This document shows positions 17,162-25,935 of a stretch of 64,000 nt of DNA, piece by piece. This DNA comes from Ardenticatenaceae bacterium (GTDB lineage: Bacteria; Chloroflexota; Anaerolineae; Promineifilales; Promineifilaceae): NCBI GenBank assembly GCA_020634395.1, contig JACKBU010000020.1, positions 35,657 to 99,656 of the forward strand, written 5' to 3'. Position numbers and translations under genes: made by a program. The first letter of the stretch is position 1. Each line of letters opens with the position of its first letter. The notes below the pieces were generated by a model. The model saw nothing but the letters and a program-made list of their open reading frames with translations, had not been told where the DNA came from and made no database searches.

Positions 17162-19237
17162 TCAGTCGATGATTCTTTTGTTATTGGCAAAGTCTAGATA
17201 CAAACGGCCGTTCGCATCCGCAAATTCATAGACCCCTGTGCCATATTCGGCCGACCGGGTGTAGGGATTATCGAAGCGGGGATAATCGCGCAGGGAAATT
17301 TCTGCTCCATTGCGGGTGAACGGGGCATCCCAACCATAGGTGAACTGCCCGGAAGAAGGGGATTCATAGGCCACATGCAAGCCCTCAATTGTAAGAGGTG
17401 CACTGGTGACCGCTTCGATAAAATCAGCAAACGGGCCATCGACTGCAGCACGCCCCATCTGTACCACCCACACGTTTTGCCGTCCCAAAGCAATCACTTC
17501 TTGATCGGCATCTGGCCCTTCCGTTTGCCATTCATACGGCTGATCAGAGTACAGGCCAATGTAACCATCGCCCACACGGCCAAAAATCCAGCCATCCTGC
17601 TCCACCACTTCATCAAACGCCCATTTGGGGAAATAAGCGTGGGTAAAGGCATAATGCCGCGCCTCGAAAATACTGGGGCTGGGATGGCGAGGGATATCAT
17701 GAAGGGCGATTAACACGTTGTCAAATTGAGCAGTGCGGGGGAAACGGCCGTTACTGGCCCAATAGCTCGGTCGGCGGTTGTCATCTTCACTCATGGCATC
17801 CGGATTGGTGGCAAACACGACCGCATAAGGACTGAGCGTGGCCTGCCAGATGTGCTGCTGGTATCCCTTTTCGCCAGCGCGGTAGTCCTGGGCGTTGGCC
17901 AGCATGTAATCGGGGGTGCGATAGGTGATCTTGTTGACCTCGGACATAATCGCGCCGTTGGCATCGGGATTCAGCCAGCCGACGGCGTTGCTGAGAATGC
18001 CTAAGTTCTGCAAAATACGCCCTACGTCTTTCATGTCGCGGAAGTCGGGGTAATGCCATAAATCCCACTCGGTTGCCGTAGTAACGGTCAGATCGACCAC
18101 ATTGGGATGGGAAAACGCGCCAATCCCCCACCAGATTGGGGCATCGTTGACGTCGGTCAGGCTGAGACCAAATTCGTCGGCCGCCTCTGGGGTGATGGGA
18201 ATGGAATGGCGTTCGTAGTTGGCAAAACTGTCCGCCTGGTCCTGGCCGATGGTTTCGATGATCGGCGGCAACTCATATTTGTTGCTGGTTGCCAGGGCAA
18301 TGCTGCCGCGGTTCGCGCCATCGAATCTTCCCAACCCCCATACGAGAGCAGCGATACTGATGGTGCTTTCCTCGGCGGCGCTTTTAATGCTGGTGGCTTT
18401 GGAACGGCCGTGCGAGGTGCCATACTGCCCGTAATACATATCCGCGCCCATGTCGATGAGCAGCATATCGACCATCATGGCGGCTTTGGTGGCCAGTTCT
18501 TCATCCTCGGCATAATCAACCAGATTCATAAGGGCGATGATGTCCATCGGGTAGTAGACGTTGGAATCCCATTCGGCCATGCCCATGCGGGCGTGCAGGT
18601 CGATCCAGCGCTCAATTTTTTCCCGCGCTGATTGCCTGTGGGCGAGACCGGAACGGCCGTCGTTGGTAAAAGTTTCGTCGGGGAAGGCCTGTCCGGCGAG
18701 ATACTCGGCGGTGTGAATAAGAATCTGGTGATTTTCCGTCCACAGCTCCATTTCCGAGGGGTTCGGTTCATCAAGCCAGTATTTGAAGTTGATGAAGGTG
18801 TCTTTCAGCGCCGCTTCTTGCTCTGGCGTCAAACGGTCGCGGAAACCGTAGTAAATACGAAGGAGGCCCGAGGTGGCAAAGTCGGCCGTATCATGGCGCG
18901 CGTTCACCATGTCGAGCGCATCTTGCAAAGGTGCATCAGCCACCATCACCATCGGGTCGAGGGCCATTTGCGCCATGTTGACGTACATGCCGCCGCGTGT
19001 TTCGCCCACTTCCTGCCGGGCGACATATTCAAGATAAGCCTGTTTGCGGGCTTCGTAGCTGTCGGCCAACGGCTCGGTATGAAATTCGGCATCGTCTGGT
19101 TGCGGACGGGACGGGATAGGGTCGCCTTCGCGGGGATCGGGCCATTGGGGTTTAACGGCCGTCGCCTGGTCAATAACCACAACCCCCATAACAACGACAG
19201 CAAGTATGCCTGATAAAACGATCCACTTTTTGCTCAT
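17162..19237 (-). CDS. Exported protein of unknown function, paralogue of its neighbour
   Basis: A 691-residue protein with an N-terminal signal/anchor (about residues 5-25). It aligns by eye along its whole length with the upstream 679-residue protein. Shared blocks are a TENHxIL motif (about 160), AEYLAGQxxPDxxFTN, a helical part with YGTSHGRS-like text, and a C-terminal part with YRTxDYML, AQDYRAG and QQHIWQATL. A helical N-terminal half followed by a strand-rich C-terminal half is what one sees in toroid-plus-sandwich polysaccharide lyases and hydrolases. I infer such a fold but recognise no family. It starts inside the previous gene's stop (4-bp overlap). The signal makes it the likely extracytoplasmic member of the pair. 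Confidence 0.7.
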   Translation of the reverse strand: MSKKWIVLSGILAVVVMGVVVIDQATAVKPQWPDPREGDPIPSRPQPDDAEFHTEPLADSYEARKQAYLEYVARQEVGETRGGMYVNMAQMALDPMVMVADAPLQDALDMVNARHDTADFATSGLLRIYYGFRDRLTPEQEAALKDTFINFKYWLDEPNPSEMELWTENHQILIHTAEYLAGQAFPDETFTNDGRSGLAHRQSAREKIERWIDLHARMGMAEWDSNVYYPMDIIALMNLVDYAEDEELATKAAMMVDMLLIDMGADMYYGQYGTSHGRSKATSIKSAAEESTISIAALVWGLGRFDGANRGSIALATSNKYELPPIIETIGQDQADSFANYERHSIPITPEAADEFGLSLTDVNDAPIWWGIGAFSHPNVVDLTVTTATEWDLWHYPDFRDMKDVGRILQNLGILSNAVGWLNPDANGAIMSEVNKITYRTPDYMLANAQDYRAGEKGYQQHIWQATLSPYAVVFATNPDAMSEDDNRRPSYWASNGRFPRTAQFDNVLIALHDIPRHPSPSIFEARHYAFTHAYFPKWAFDEVVEQDGWIFGRVGDGYIGLYSDQPYEWQTEGPDADQEVIALGRQNVWVVQMGRAAVDGPFADFIEAVTSAPLTIEGLHVAYESPSSGQFTYGWDAPFTRNGAEISLRDYPRFDNPYTRSAEYGTGVYEFADANGRLYLDFANNKRIID

Positions 19238-21273
19238 TTAGCCTGTCTCTGTCTGGCTGCCCAATCGAGGTGCAACGTGTTTTGTTCATGAATGACGGTG
19301 ATCTGGTCGGCGCGAAAATCGGCCTGGACGAAAGGGTTGTCGTAGCGGAGATACTCATGGAGCTGCACCGGCTGCCCGTTTTGCGTCAGCGGCGATTGCC
19401 ACCCAAACGTCAATTTGCCCTGTGATGGTGATTCATACGTCACATTCAGGTCGTCGAACGTGACTACGGCCGTGGCCACCTTTTCCACAAACGCCGCAAA
19501 CGAGCCGTCATCTTTACGCCGCCCCAGTTCACAAATCCAGATATTATTTTTGCCGGGGGCGATGAGTTCTCGTCCCACATCTTCAGGATAGTCGCGCTGG
19601 GTTTCGCCGCTGCCTGTGTTCCAGAGGCACGGCCGTTGCGACCGCAGGGCCAGATACCCCTCCCCCTTGCGCGCAAACACCCACTGATTGCGTTCCATCA
19701 CCTCATCAAACTGATCTTTTGGCAGCCAGGCATGGGTGTAAAACAACTTCGTGGGCACATACAGCGCGGGTTTGTTATGTAAACTGTAAATGCAGATGAG
19801 TACATTCTGGACCTGGGCGGCACGCGGCAGCTGCCCTGAACCGGCCCAATAATTGGGCGTCACGCCCTCAATCTTGGCCGGATGGGTGGTAAAGCACACC
19901 GCATCGGCCCCCAATGTGGCCTGCCAGATATGCTGCTGATCGCCGCCATAGCCTGCCCGATAATCCTGCGCGCAGGACAGCATGTAATCGGCCGTGCGAT
20001 AGGTGGTCACGTTCACCTGCTCCCGCGTGTTGCGGCACAGATCCCACGTCAGCGTTTTGGCCAAAGGTTTCATCAAGCGCAGCGTGCGCAAAGCGGACAA
20101 CAATTTTTTGTACGGCCGAAATGGGCTGAAAAATTCGTTTTCCCACCAGTTGAACGCCTCAAACATCTGCAGCGTGGTCTCCACCGTGGCGGGATGCAGG
20201 TATGCCTCCAACGTCAGCAGCACCATGCCGACCTCAAGAGGAGAATCTAATTCTTCCTGCAGCCTGCTTACCTCCTCTTCCACCACAATGCCTATGCGTT
20301 GTCTGTTTTCTAGCGGGCGCTTGTCTTGCGCGATGGCGGCAATAACAGGCGGCATCTGATAATTCGAGCTCAGCGCAAAGTTGATGGCGCTCATGCAGTC
20401 GAAACCGCTGTACTGTCCCATACCAAAAAGTAGTTTGGTGATGTCGGTTGTGCCTTCGTCGCTGGCCCATTTTTTGGTGTTTTCATAGGAACGGCCGTGT
20501 GTGGAACCAAACACGCCTTTGAGGCTGTTAAGGGCGATGTCCAACAGGATCAAATCAATGACCATCGTCGCTTTTTGCACAATTTCGGCATCGTCACAAA
20601 AATCGACCAACGAGAGCAGGGCGGTCAAATCTTCGTCATAGTAAACGTGAGACAGCCATTCGCTAAAGCCCGTGTGAAAACGCATGTCCAGCCAGCGCAC
20701 AATACGCGGCCGGTTGCGCGCCATCTTATCACGCCCGGTTTGCCCGGAATTGGTGAAGACTTGATCGGGGTAGAGCTGCCCTGCCAGATAGGCCGCGGAC
20801 GCAAACAGGATGTGGTGGTTTTCTGTCCAGGTGCAGAGCGAATCAACGCCCGGTTCGTCGGGCCAGTATTTGAAGGTGAGAACGGTGGTGCAGGCGCGCG
20901 TGAAAACATCTGTAGAGATTGGTCCAACCTCCGGTCTCCAATCTCTACTCTCCCAATAGAGAAGGCGCAAGATGCTGTGCAGGACAAAATCGCTGCAATC
21001 TTTGCGGGCGTCGATGAAATCCATCGCGGCATAGAAGATGCCTTCGTGGGGTGTGCCGCCTGCTGCCCAGCGCGCCAGTTCGTAGTAGGCCATTTTGGTG
21101 TTGTTGGGCGCCGGATTGCGGCGAATGTGATGGAGCAGGTCTTGTCTGCGTGAGGCGAATGTGCCGGAGGCAACGGCCGTGCGCTCATCCACTGTCCATT
21201 CTGTCGGATAGTCGGGCGGCGCAGGTTGGTTCACCTGCATCTGGTAGGTAGGTTGGGCGTGGACAGTTGTCAT
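19234..21273 (-). CDS. Cytoplasmic paralogue of the exported unknown protein
   Basis: A 679-residue protein similar to the 691-residue neighbour but with no signal peptide. It keeps the TENHHIL motif (about residue 168), SxxAYLAGQ, the FGSTHGRSYENTK block, YRTADYML-AQDYRAG and QQHIWQATLGADAV. Conserved Glu/His/Tyr in these blocks are candidates for catalysis. The family is unknown to me. A (alpha/alpha) toroid lyase or hydrolase acting on oligosaccharides is inferred from length, texture and operon. A short GATTGGAGA-type repeat is embedded around 20930-20955. It ends in ATGA overlap with the next gene and begins 3 bp after the transporter's stop. Confidence 0.7.
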   Translation of the reverse strand: MTTVHAQPTYQMQVNQPAPPDYPTEWTVDERTAVASGTFASRRQDLLHHIRRNPAPNNTKMAYYELARWAAGGTPHEGIFYAAMDFIDARKDCSDFVLHSILRLLYWESRDWRPEVGPISTDVFTRACTTVLTFKYWPDEPGVDSLCTWTENHHILFASAAYLAGQLYPDQVFTNSGQTGRDKMARNRPRIVRWLDMRFHTGFSEWLSHVYYDEDLTALLSLVDFCDDAEIVQKATMVIDLILLDIALNSLKGVFGSTHGRSYENTKKWASDEGTTDITKLLFGMGQYSGFDCMSAINFALSSNYQMPPVIAAIAQDKRPLENRQRIGIVVEEEVSRLQEELDSPLEVGMVLLTLEAYLHPATVETTLQMFEAFNWWENEFFSPFRPYKKLLSALRTLRLMKPLAKTLTWDLCRNTREQVNVTTYRTADYMLSCAQDYRAGYGGDQQHIWQATLGADAVCFTTHPAKIEGVTPNYWAGSGQLPRAAQVQNVLICIYSLHNKPALYVPTKLFYTHAWLPKDQFDEVMERNQWVFARKGEGYLALRSQRPCLWNTGSGETQRDYPEDVGRELIAPGKNNIWICELGRRKDDGSFAAFVEKVATAVVTFDDLNVTYESPSQGKLTFGWQSPLTQNGQPVQLHEYLRYDNPFVQADFRADQITVIHEQNTLHLDWAARQRQAK

Positions 21274-21275
21274 GG

Positions 21276-22742
21276 CTAGACCAGGAGTTGTTTGAGTTCC
21301 GCTTCTTCTTGCCGGGTAACGGCCGTTGCCTCGCCATGCCCCCGTTTCACGGCCAGCACCGCATTCAGCCGCTCGTGGACATCCGGCGTCAGCGGGTAAC
21401 GGCGGGCAAAATAGATGGAAACAACGAGCAGGACAATGGGCAGAATGGCAAAAATCATCCGCAAAACAAAAACAAACCCGTCAGACTGCGCTTGTTCCAC
21501 CAACTGCGTTGTCCCATCCACTACATCCTCAATCGGCGCAATATACCCGGCGCTGTCAATGGCCAGGCCCACAAAAAAGATCGCCACCGCCGAACTCATC
21601 TTGCGGACGAGGGTGACCAATGCCGAGTAAACCCCCTCGCGCCGTTCGCCGGACACCAACTCATCCACGTCAGGAATATCGGGGAAGATGGCATACATCA
21701 TCACAATGACGCCGCCCGTGCCCAGGCCGACAATCGCCGCAAAGGTATAGACGGCCAAAAACGGCTGCCCCGGCCCAATGAAAAAGCTGAACAACATCGT
21801 TACCAACCAGACGGCCGCGCCTACAATGAAGCCGGTACGTTTGCTGGTGCGCTTGCTCAGCCAACTATAAAACGGCAGCGAAAGTACCTGGAACACCAGC
21901 AGCGTGCCCGCCACATAATTGGCCTCATCGCCGCGCAAAATGTAATACTTCATGAAGAAAACGACGATGTTGCTCACCGTGTCGGCGGCCACAAAGGCAA
22001 ACAGATACATCAGCAGGGCATAGATAAAGGTCTTGACTTTGAAGGGTTCGAGAAACGCCACGCGCCAATCAAACTTTTCCGGCGGTTTTTGAAAATCTTG
22101 CCGTTCGCGCGCGGCAAAAAAGGTGAAGATGAAAGGCAAGGCAAAAAACGCCCCAAAAATAACGCCCATCACCAAATACCCCTGCCGCACATCGTCAAAC
22201 TGCTTGACGATTTCCAGCGGCAGCAGGGCGGCGGCAATCGAAGCCAGCGTTGAGAAAAAGATGCGCAGTCCGCTCAGGGACGTGCGCTCATCATAATCCA
22301 GGGTGATTTCTGCTTGCAAGGCGTTGTAGTTGAGCATGACAATGCTGACGATCGTTGAGAAGAACAGATAAGACAGGATGACGAGGGCAAACCGCGCCAG
22401 CTCGCTTTCCGCGCTGTAGGGGTAAAACAGGGCGATGAAGGAGAGGAACACGAGCGGAATGCCGGCCAGCAGATACGGCCGTCGCCGTCCCAGCGCCGTT
22501 CGCGTCCGATCAGACAACACCCCTTCAAAAGGGTCGGTAATCGAGTCGTAGACTTTGCTGATCAGGATCACCGTGCCGGCCAACGCCGGGCTGATCCGCA
22601 CCACATCCGTCAGGAAGATAAGGTAAAAGAAGTTGACGACGACCAGCGAGCCGCCGCCATAAATGTCGCCTACACCATAGCCAATTTTGCGCCACAGCGG
22701 GAGTTTTTCGGACTTGATTTCAGTGGGGTGGAAAGCGGACAT
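21276..22742 (-). CDS. GPH-family sugar:cation symporter (MFS)
   Basis: A 488-residue membrane protein with about 12 hydrophobic segments. It shows the glycoside-pentoside-hexuronide signature: YGVGDIYGGG near the start, then DxxTDPFEGVLSDRTRTxLGRRRPY. These proteins (MelB, UidB, XylP types) import sugars or uronides with Na+ or H+. It sits between the oxidoreductase genes and the paralogous pair, so it likely brings in the operon's substrate, plausibly a uronide or oligosaccharide produced outside the cell. Confidence 0.88.
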   Translation of the reverse strand: MSAFHPTEIKSEKLPLWRKIGYGVGDIYGGGSLVVVNFFYLIFLTDVVRISPALAGTVILISKVYDSITDPFEGVLSDRTRTALGRRRPYLLAGIPLVFLSFIALFYPYSAESELARFALVILSYLFFSTIVSIVMLNYNALQAEITLDYDERTSLSGLRIFFSTLASIAAALLPLEIVKQFDDVRQGYLVMGVIFGAFFALPFIFTFFAARERQDFQKPPEKFDWRVAFLEPFKVKTFIYALLMYLFAFVAADTVSNIVVFFMKYYILRGDEANYVAGTLLVFQVLSLPFYSWLSKRTSKRTGFIVGAAVWLVTMLFSFFIGPGQPFLAVYTFAAIVGLGTGGVIVMMYAIFPDIPDVDELVSGERREGVYSALVTLVRKMSSAVAIFFVGLAIDSAGYIAPIEDVVDGTTQLVEQAQSDGFVFVLRMIFAILPIVLLVVSIYFARRYPLTPDVHERLNAVLAVKRGHGEATAVTRQEEAELKQLLV

Positions 22743-22759
22743 AATTCGTTTTGCGAAAA

Positions 22760-23854
22760 TTAGAGATTAGAAAGGGCATTCTCTCTGTTTTCCAATCTCC
22801 AATCTTCAATCTCCTCTCTTTTTTCGGATTGGGCTGATCTATAAATGGCTTCGACGGCGGCCAAAACGGGCAGGGCTGATGGCGCCGGAGTGAGATAGGG
22901 CACATCGTCCATAACCCAGGCGCGGAATCCTTCCAGGCTGCGCTGCAGGGCGTGGATGCCGCGATGCGGTGGTTTGGGCGCTTTGACAGGGGCATCGCGG
23001 AATTTGACATGGGGCAGGGGCGAGGGACTGTAAACGGCCGTTGCCCTCTCCCCATACACTTCAATGCTGGTTGCCTGTTCCGAACTGGCCACCATCGAGC
23101 TGCTGATCTGGATCAACGCGCCGCTCGCCATCTGAATAATACCCTGCGCCAAATCTTCAACTTCAATTCTTTCCGTTGTATCTTTGCCACGGTGCGCCGG
23201 TGCGCTGCTGGTTTTGAACTTGCGTTGGGCGGTATAGCCCACGGCCGTTACCGGGTCATCTCCGGCCAGCGCCCACAAAACCACATCCAGAAAGTGACTG
23301 CCCTGCGTGAGCAGCGTGCCCCCGCCAGCCGTGGCGATTTTGCTGTGCCATGCGGCATGGTCAAAATAATCCGCCTTGCGATGCCAGGGGATGTTGATGC
23401 GCACACTATGGACTGCGCCTAAATCGCCATTTTGCACGGCGCGGGCTAGGCGGTGGCAGCCGCTGTCGTAGCGGTATTGATAGTTGACGCCGATTTTTAT
23501 TCCCTGCGCGGCGGCCAATTGGGCGATTTTTTGCCCCTCGGCAAGCGTGCGCGTGACCGGTTTCTCGGTAAAGACGGGGGTGTGGTGGGCAACGGCCGTG
23601 GCCATCATCTCGCCGTGCAAATGGTGCGGCACGGCCAGATAGACTGCATCCAATTCCGCCTGCTCCAGCATCGCCGCATAATCGGTGAACGTTTGCGGAA
23701 TCTTGAACCGCCTGGCAAAGGCCTCCGCCCGGTCAGCGGACACGTCACACGCCGCCGCCAATTGAATCCGGCGGTTCAACCGTGCAAAGCGGGTCACATA
23801 TTGGGCGATGTCGCCACAGCCAACAATAGCCAGGCGTAAGGGTTGTTTAGCCAT
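22760..23854 (-). CDS. Gfo/Idh/MocA-family oxidoreductase
   Basis: A 364-residue NAD(P)-dependent sugar dehydrogenase-like protein. The Rossmann motif is VGCGDIAQY (about residues 11-19), EKP near 97, and a C-terminal alpha/beta domain carries GGGTLLTQGSHFLDVVLW with the Gly-x-His-xxx-Asp pattern that holds the catalytic histidine. Typical substrates are inositol, glucose-type or uronate sugars. The last residues (EEIEDWRLENRE) are encoded by a GATTGGA-type short repeat, so the tail may be a recent extension. It lies in the middle of the catabolic operon. Confidence 0.88.
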   Translation of the reverse strand: MAKQPLRLAIVGCGDIAQYVTRFARLNRRIQLAAACDVSADRAEAFARRFKIPQTFTDYAAMLEQAELDAVYLAVPHHLHGEMMATAVAHHTPVFTEKPVTRTLAEGQKIAQLAAAQGIKIGVNYQYRYDSGCHRLARAVQNGDLGAVHSVRINIPWHRKADYFDHAAWHSKIATAGGGTLLTQGSHFLDVVLWALAGDDPVTAVGYTAQRKFKTSSAPAHRGKDTTERIEVEDLAQGIIQMASGALIQISSSMVASSEQATSIEVYGERATAVYSPSPLPHVKFRDAPVKAPKPPHRGIHALQRSLEGFRAWVMDDVPYLTPAPSALPVLAAVEAIYRSAQSEKREEIEDWRLENRENALSNL

Positions 23855-23877
23855 CTCTTTTTTACTAAAGACTCGAT

Positions 23878-23902
23878 ATTAGAGACTAACTCAGTCTCCA
23901 AT
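23878..23902. repeat. Intercistronic hairpin, GATTGGAGA-related
   Basis: ATTAGAGACT (23878-23887) and AGTCTCCAAT (23893-23902) form a 10-bp stem with one mismatch and a 5-base loop. It overlaps the stop of the ThuA gene and lies just before the oxidoreductase gene. It may stabilise or process the polycistronic mRNA. The arms resemble short repeats at about 20930-20955 and 22790-22815. Confidence 0.45.
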
Positions 23903-24508
23903 AATCCACTTCACTCCCCGGCGCAAAATCTCCTGCATTTGCGGCTGGCGCATGGTAGCAGTGCGGTGACCGGGAACCACGTAACACACGCGCCCGCGGC
24001 CGACAGTACGTGTCCAGACAATAGGCTGTGGTTCACCGGCGTAGGTTGCCGTGAAATGGACCGTCATATCGGGGCGTAAATCGTGGATATACAATTCATC
24101 GGTAACGCTGAAGGCGCCAATTCCGCCAAAAAGCGGATCCTCAGCCAGGGCTGGTTCGATGGTAAACGGCTCGACGGGGCCATGTCCGGCAAATTCACCG
24201 CCTAGTATGTCAAAATAGCGGGTTTGCCCCTTGAAGGAAGCCGTGGCGGAATGGATGGCCAGTACGCCACCGCCGTTTTGCACAAATCGCTCGAACGCTT
24301 CAAGCGCATCGAGCGCCAGATGCTCACGATGGTAATACAGCACCAGCGCCGCGAAGCGGCTCATGTCCAGTCCCCCGATGGAGTTGAGTGAGCGGGCGTG
24401 GCTGAGTTGGATCCGGGCAACGGCCGTTAACACCCTGTCTACTATCCGCCGCGCCGCAAACGGGGGATGAAAAAAGCCCGTAGAAACCGATAAAACTTGT
24501 TTCATCAC
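23891..24508 (-). CDS. ThuA-like domain protein
   Basis: A 205-residue protein of the ThuA / trehalose-utilisation family, a glutamine-amidotransferase-like fold without the amidotransferase cysteine. Recognisable text includes LVLYYHREHL, FVQNGGGVLAIHSATASF, GGEFAGHGP and PIVWTRTVGRGRVCYVVPGH near the C-terminus. ThuA proteins take part in disaccharide or modified-sugar catabolism, usually beside Gfo/Idh/MocA dehydrogenases, as here. The start overlaps the stop of the flavoenzyme gene (ATGA), so translation is coupled. Confidence 0.85.
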   Translation of the reverse strand: MMKQVLSVSTGFFHPPFAARRIVDRVLTAVARIQLSHARSLNSIGGLDMSRFAALVLYYHREHLALDALEAFERFVQNGGGVLAIHSATASFKGQTRYFDILGGEFAGHGPVEPFTIEPALAEDPLFGGIGAFSVTDELYIHDLRPDMTVHFTATYAGEPQPIVWTRTVGRGRVCYVVPGHRTATMRQPQMQEILRRGVKWIIGD

Positions 24509-25935
24509 TCGCCGCTCGCTTTCTTTGCCTCAGCCAACTGCGCGGCTTCCGGCCGCTGTTTGTAAAAATCGTCTAGCGGATAACAACCCGAAACCAACCC
24601 ACCGCGCGGGGCAGTGGTGCAATCGCTGAACGTGCGGCAGAACAATTTGCGCTGCAGCGGCTTGCCGGTCAGCACGTCGGCGGGCAGCTGCGGATAGGAC
24701 AACATCATCCGCCCCAAGCCGACGAAGTCGGCCATGCCTTGCCGGATAACCGACTGCGCCACGCGGGGCAGCCACTCTTGCAGATAGCTGTAGCCCGTGC
24801 CCACAATCGCCAGGTCGGGGAACTGCGCCTTGAGTTGAGCCGTGATGGCGATTTGTCGAGCCACACCTGCCAGTGGGTCTTCGGGCGGCTGGTAGCCATC
24901 AGAGGGCGGGAAAAGGGCGGGACGCTGGATGTGGGGCACGTAGTAGGGGCTGCCCGCCGTCAAGTTAACCAGTTTGATGTCCAGATCGCGCAGCAGTTGC
25001 AAGAAAGCGATGGGTTCAGCCAGGTCGACGCCGCGGCCTGTGCCGTCGCCGCCGAAGGCATAGGGGTACTGCCCGTTAACGGCCGTTACCCCCACCCCAT
25101 CTTCACCGGCCCGAAACGGCCCCCAATCGAAGGCACTCAAACGCACGCCAATGCCCAGACCGGGCGCTTGCCGGCGAATGCCCGCCACCGCCTCCCGCAA
25201 AAAGCGGGTGCGATTCTCAAAACTGCCGCCATAAGCGCCGGGGCGATCATACGCGGTCAGAAATTCATGCCCCAAATAACCGTGGCAGTGCTTCACATCC
25301 ACAAAATCGAACCCGATTTGTTGTGCCCACACCGCTGCCTGTACGATGTTGGCGATAACTGCGCGGATTTCGTCGTCGGTGAGGAGGGGGTAATCGGCGG
25401 ATAAGCCAAATTTTTCGTCGAGATAGGGATGGTGATAGAGGATGCGCGGCTTGAGTTTGTGGTCAGCGTCGGGGCGGGCGAAGCGCCCGGAGTGGGTGAG
25501 CTGCAAGCCGACGTATAGATCATCGCTACGGCCGTTGCTCCTCTCATGCGCCGTGACCAATTCCGTGCGCAAGGCTGCCAGCGCCTCCAGATTTTGTTCG
25601 TTGATCAGCAATTGGTGAGGATTGGCCCGACCCTCGTGCTGCACGGCCACCGCCTCGCCGCCCCACACAAGTTTCGCGCCGCTCTGCCCGAAACGCTGCC
25701 AGCGGCGCGCCGTCAGGGCCGATGGACGGCCGTCGGGCGTGCCGTCCCAGCCCTCCATCGGCTGCACACAAAAGCGATTGCCAATCGTAAAATCGCCCAG
25801 CACATACGGTTGGGCCAGCGGCGACTGGCCGCCCGGCGCCATTTCCTCATCGAAGGGCAGTTCGACGCCAATTTGGTTGAGATAGTCGCCAAAGGCAACG
25901 GCCGTTCGCAGTTGGGCAATTCGCCGGTAGCTCAT
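24505..25935 (-). CDS. Old-yellow-enzyme-like NADH:flavin oxidoreductase
   Basis: A 476-residue FMN-binding TIM barrel of the OYE family. Visible markers are FCVQPMEG at the first strand (about residue 55), LQLTHSGRFARP, the HCHGYLGHEFLTAYDRPGAYGGSFENRTRF block (active-site histidine and flavin contacts), and the phosphate-binding end VGTGYSYLQEW--VGLGRMMLSYP. Cysteines at the C-terminus (near CRTFSDCTTAP) resemble part of the cluster region of 2,4-dienoyl-CoA-reductase-type OYEs, but no second flavin domain is present. It may reduce an unsaturated sugar-derived intermediate. It overlaps both neighbours by 4 bp. Confidence 0.85.
   Translation of the reverse strand: MSYRRIAQLRTAVAFGDYLNQIGVELPFDEEMAPGGQSPLAQPYVLGDFTIGNRFCVQPMEGWDGTPDGRPSALTARRWQRFGQSGAKLVWGGEAVAVQHEGRANPHQLLINEQNLEALAALRTELVTAHERSNGRSDDLYVGLQLTHSGRFARPDADHKLKPRILYHHPYLDEKFGLSADYPLLTDDEIRAVIANIVQAAVWAQQIGFDFVDVKHCHGYLGHEFLTAYDRPGAYGGSFENRTRFLREAVAGIRRQAPGLGIGVRLSAFDWGPFRAGEDGVGVTAVNGQYPYAFGGDGTGRGVDLAEPIAFLQLLRDLDIKLVNLTAGSPYYVPHIQRPALFPPSDGYQPPEDPLAGVARQIAITAQLKAQFPDLAIVGTGYSYLQEWLPRVAQSVIRQGMADFVGLGRMMLSYPQLPADVLTGKPLQRKLFCRTFSDCTTAPRGGLVSGCYPLDDFYKQRPEAAQLAEAKKASGE

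Noticed and set aside
21267..22253. 328-residue plus-strand ORF opposite the GPH transporter
   Set aside because: Antisense of a clear transporter gene; His/Gln/Arg-rich as expected from the reverse of membrane-protein codons.
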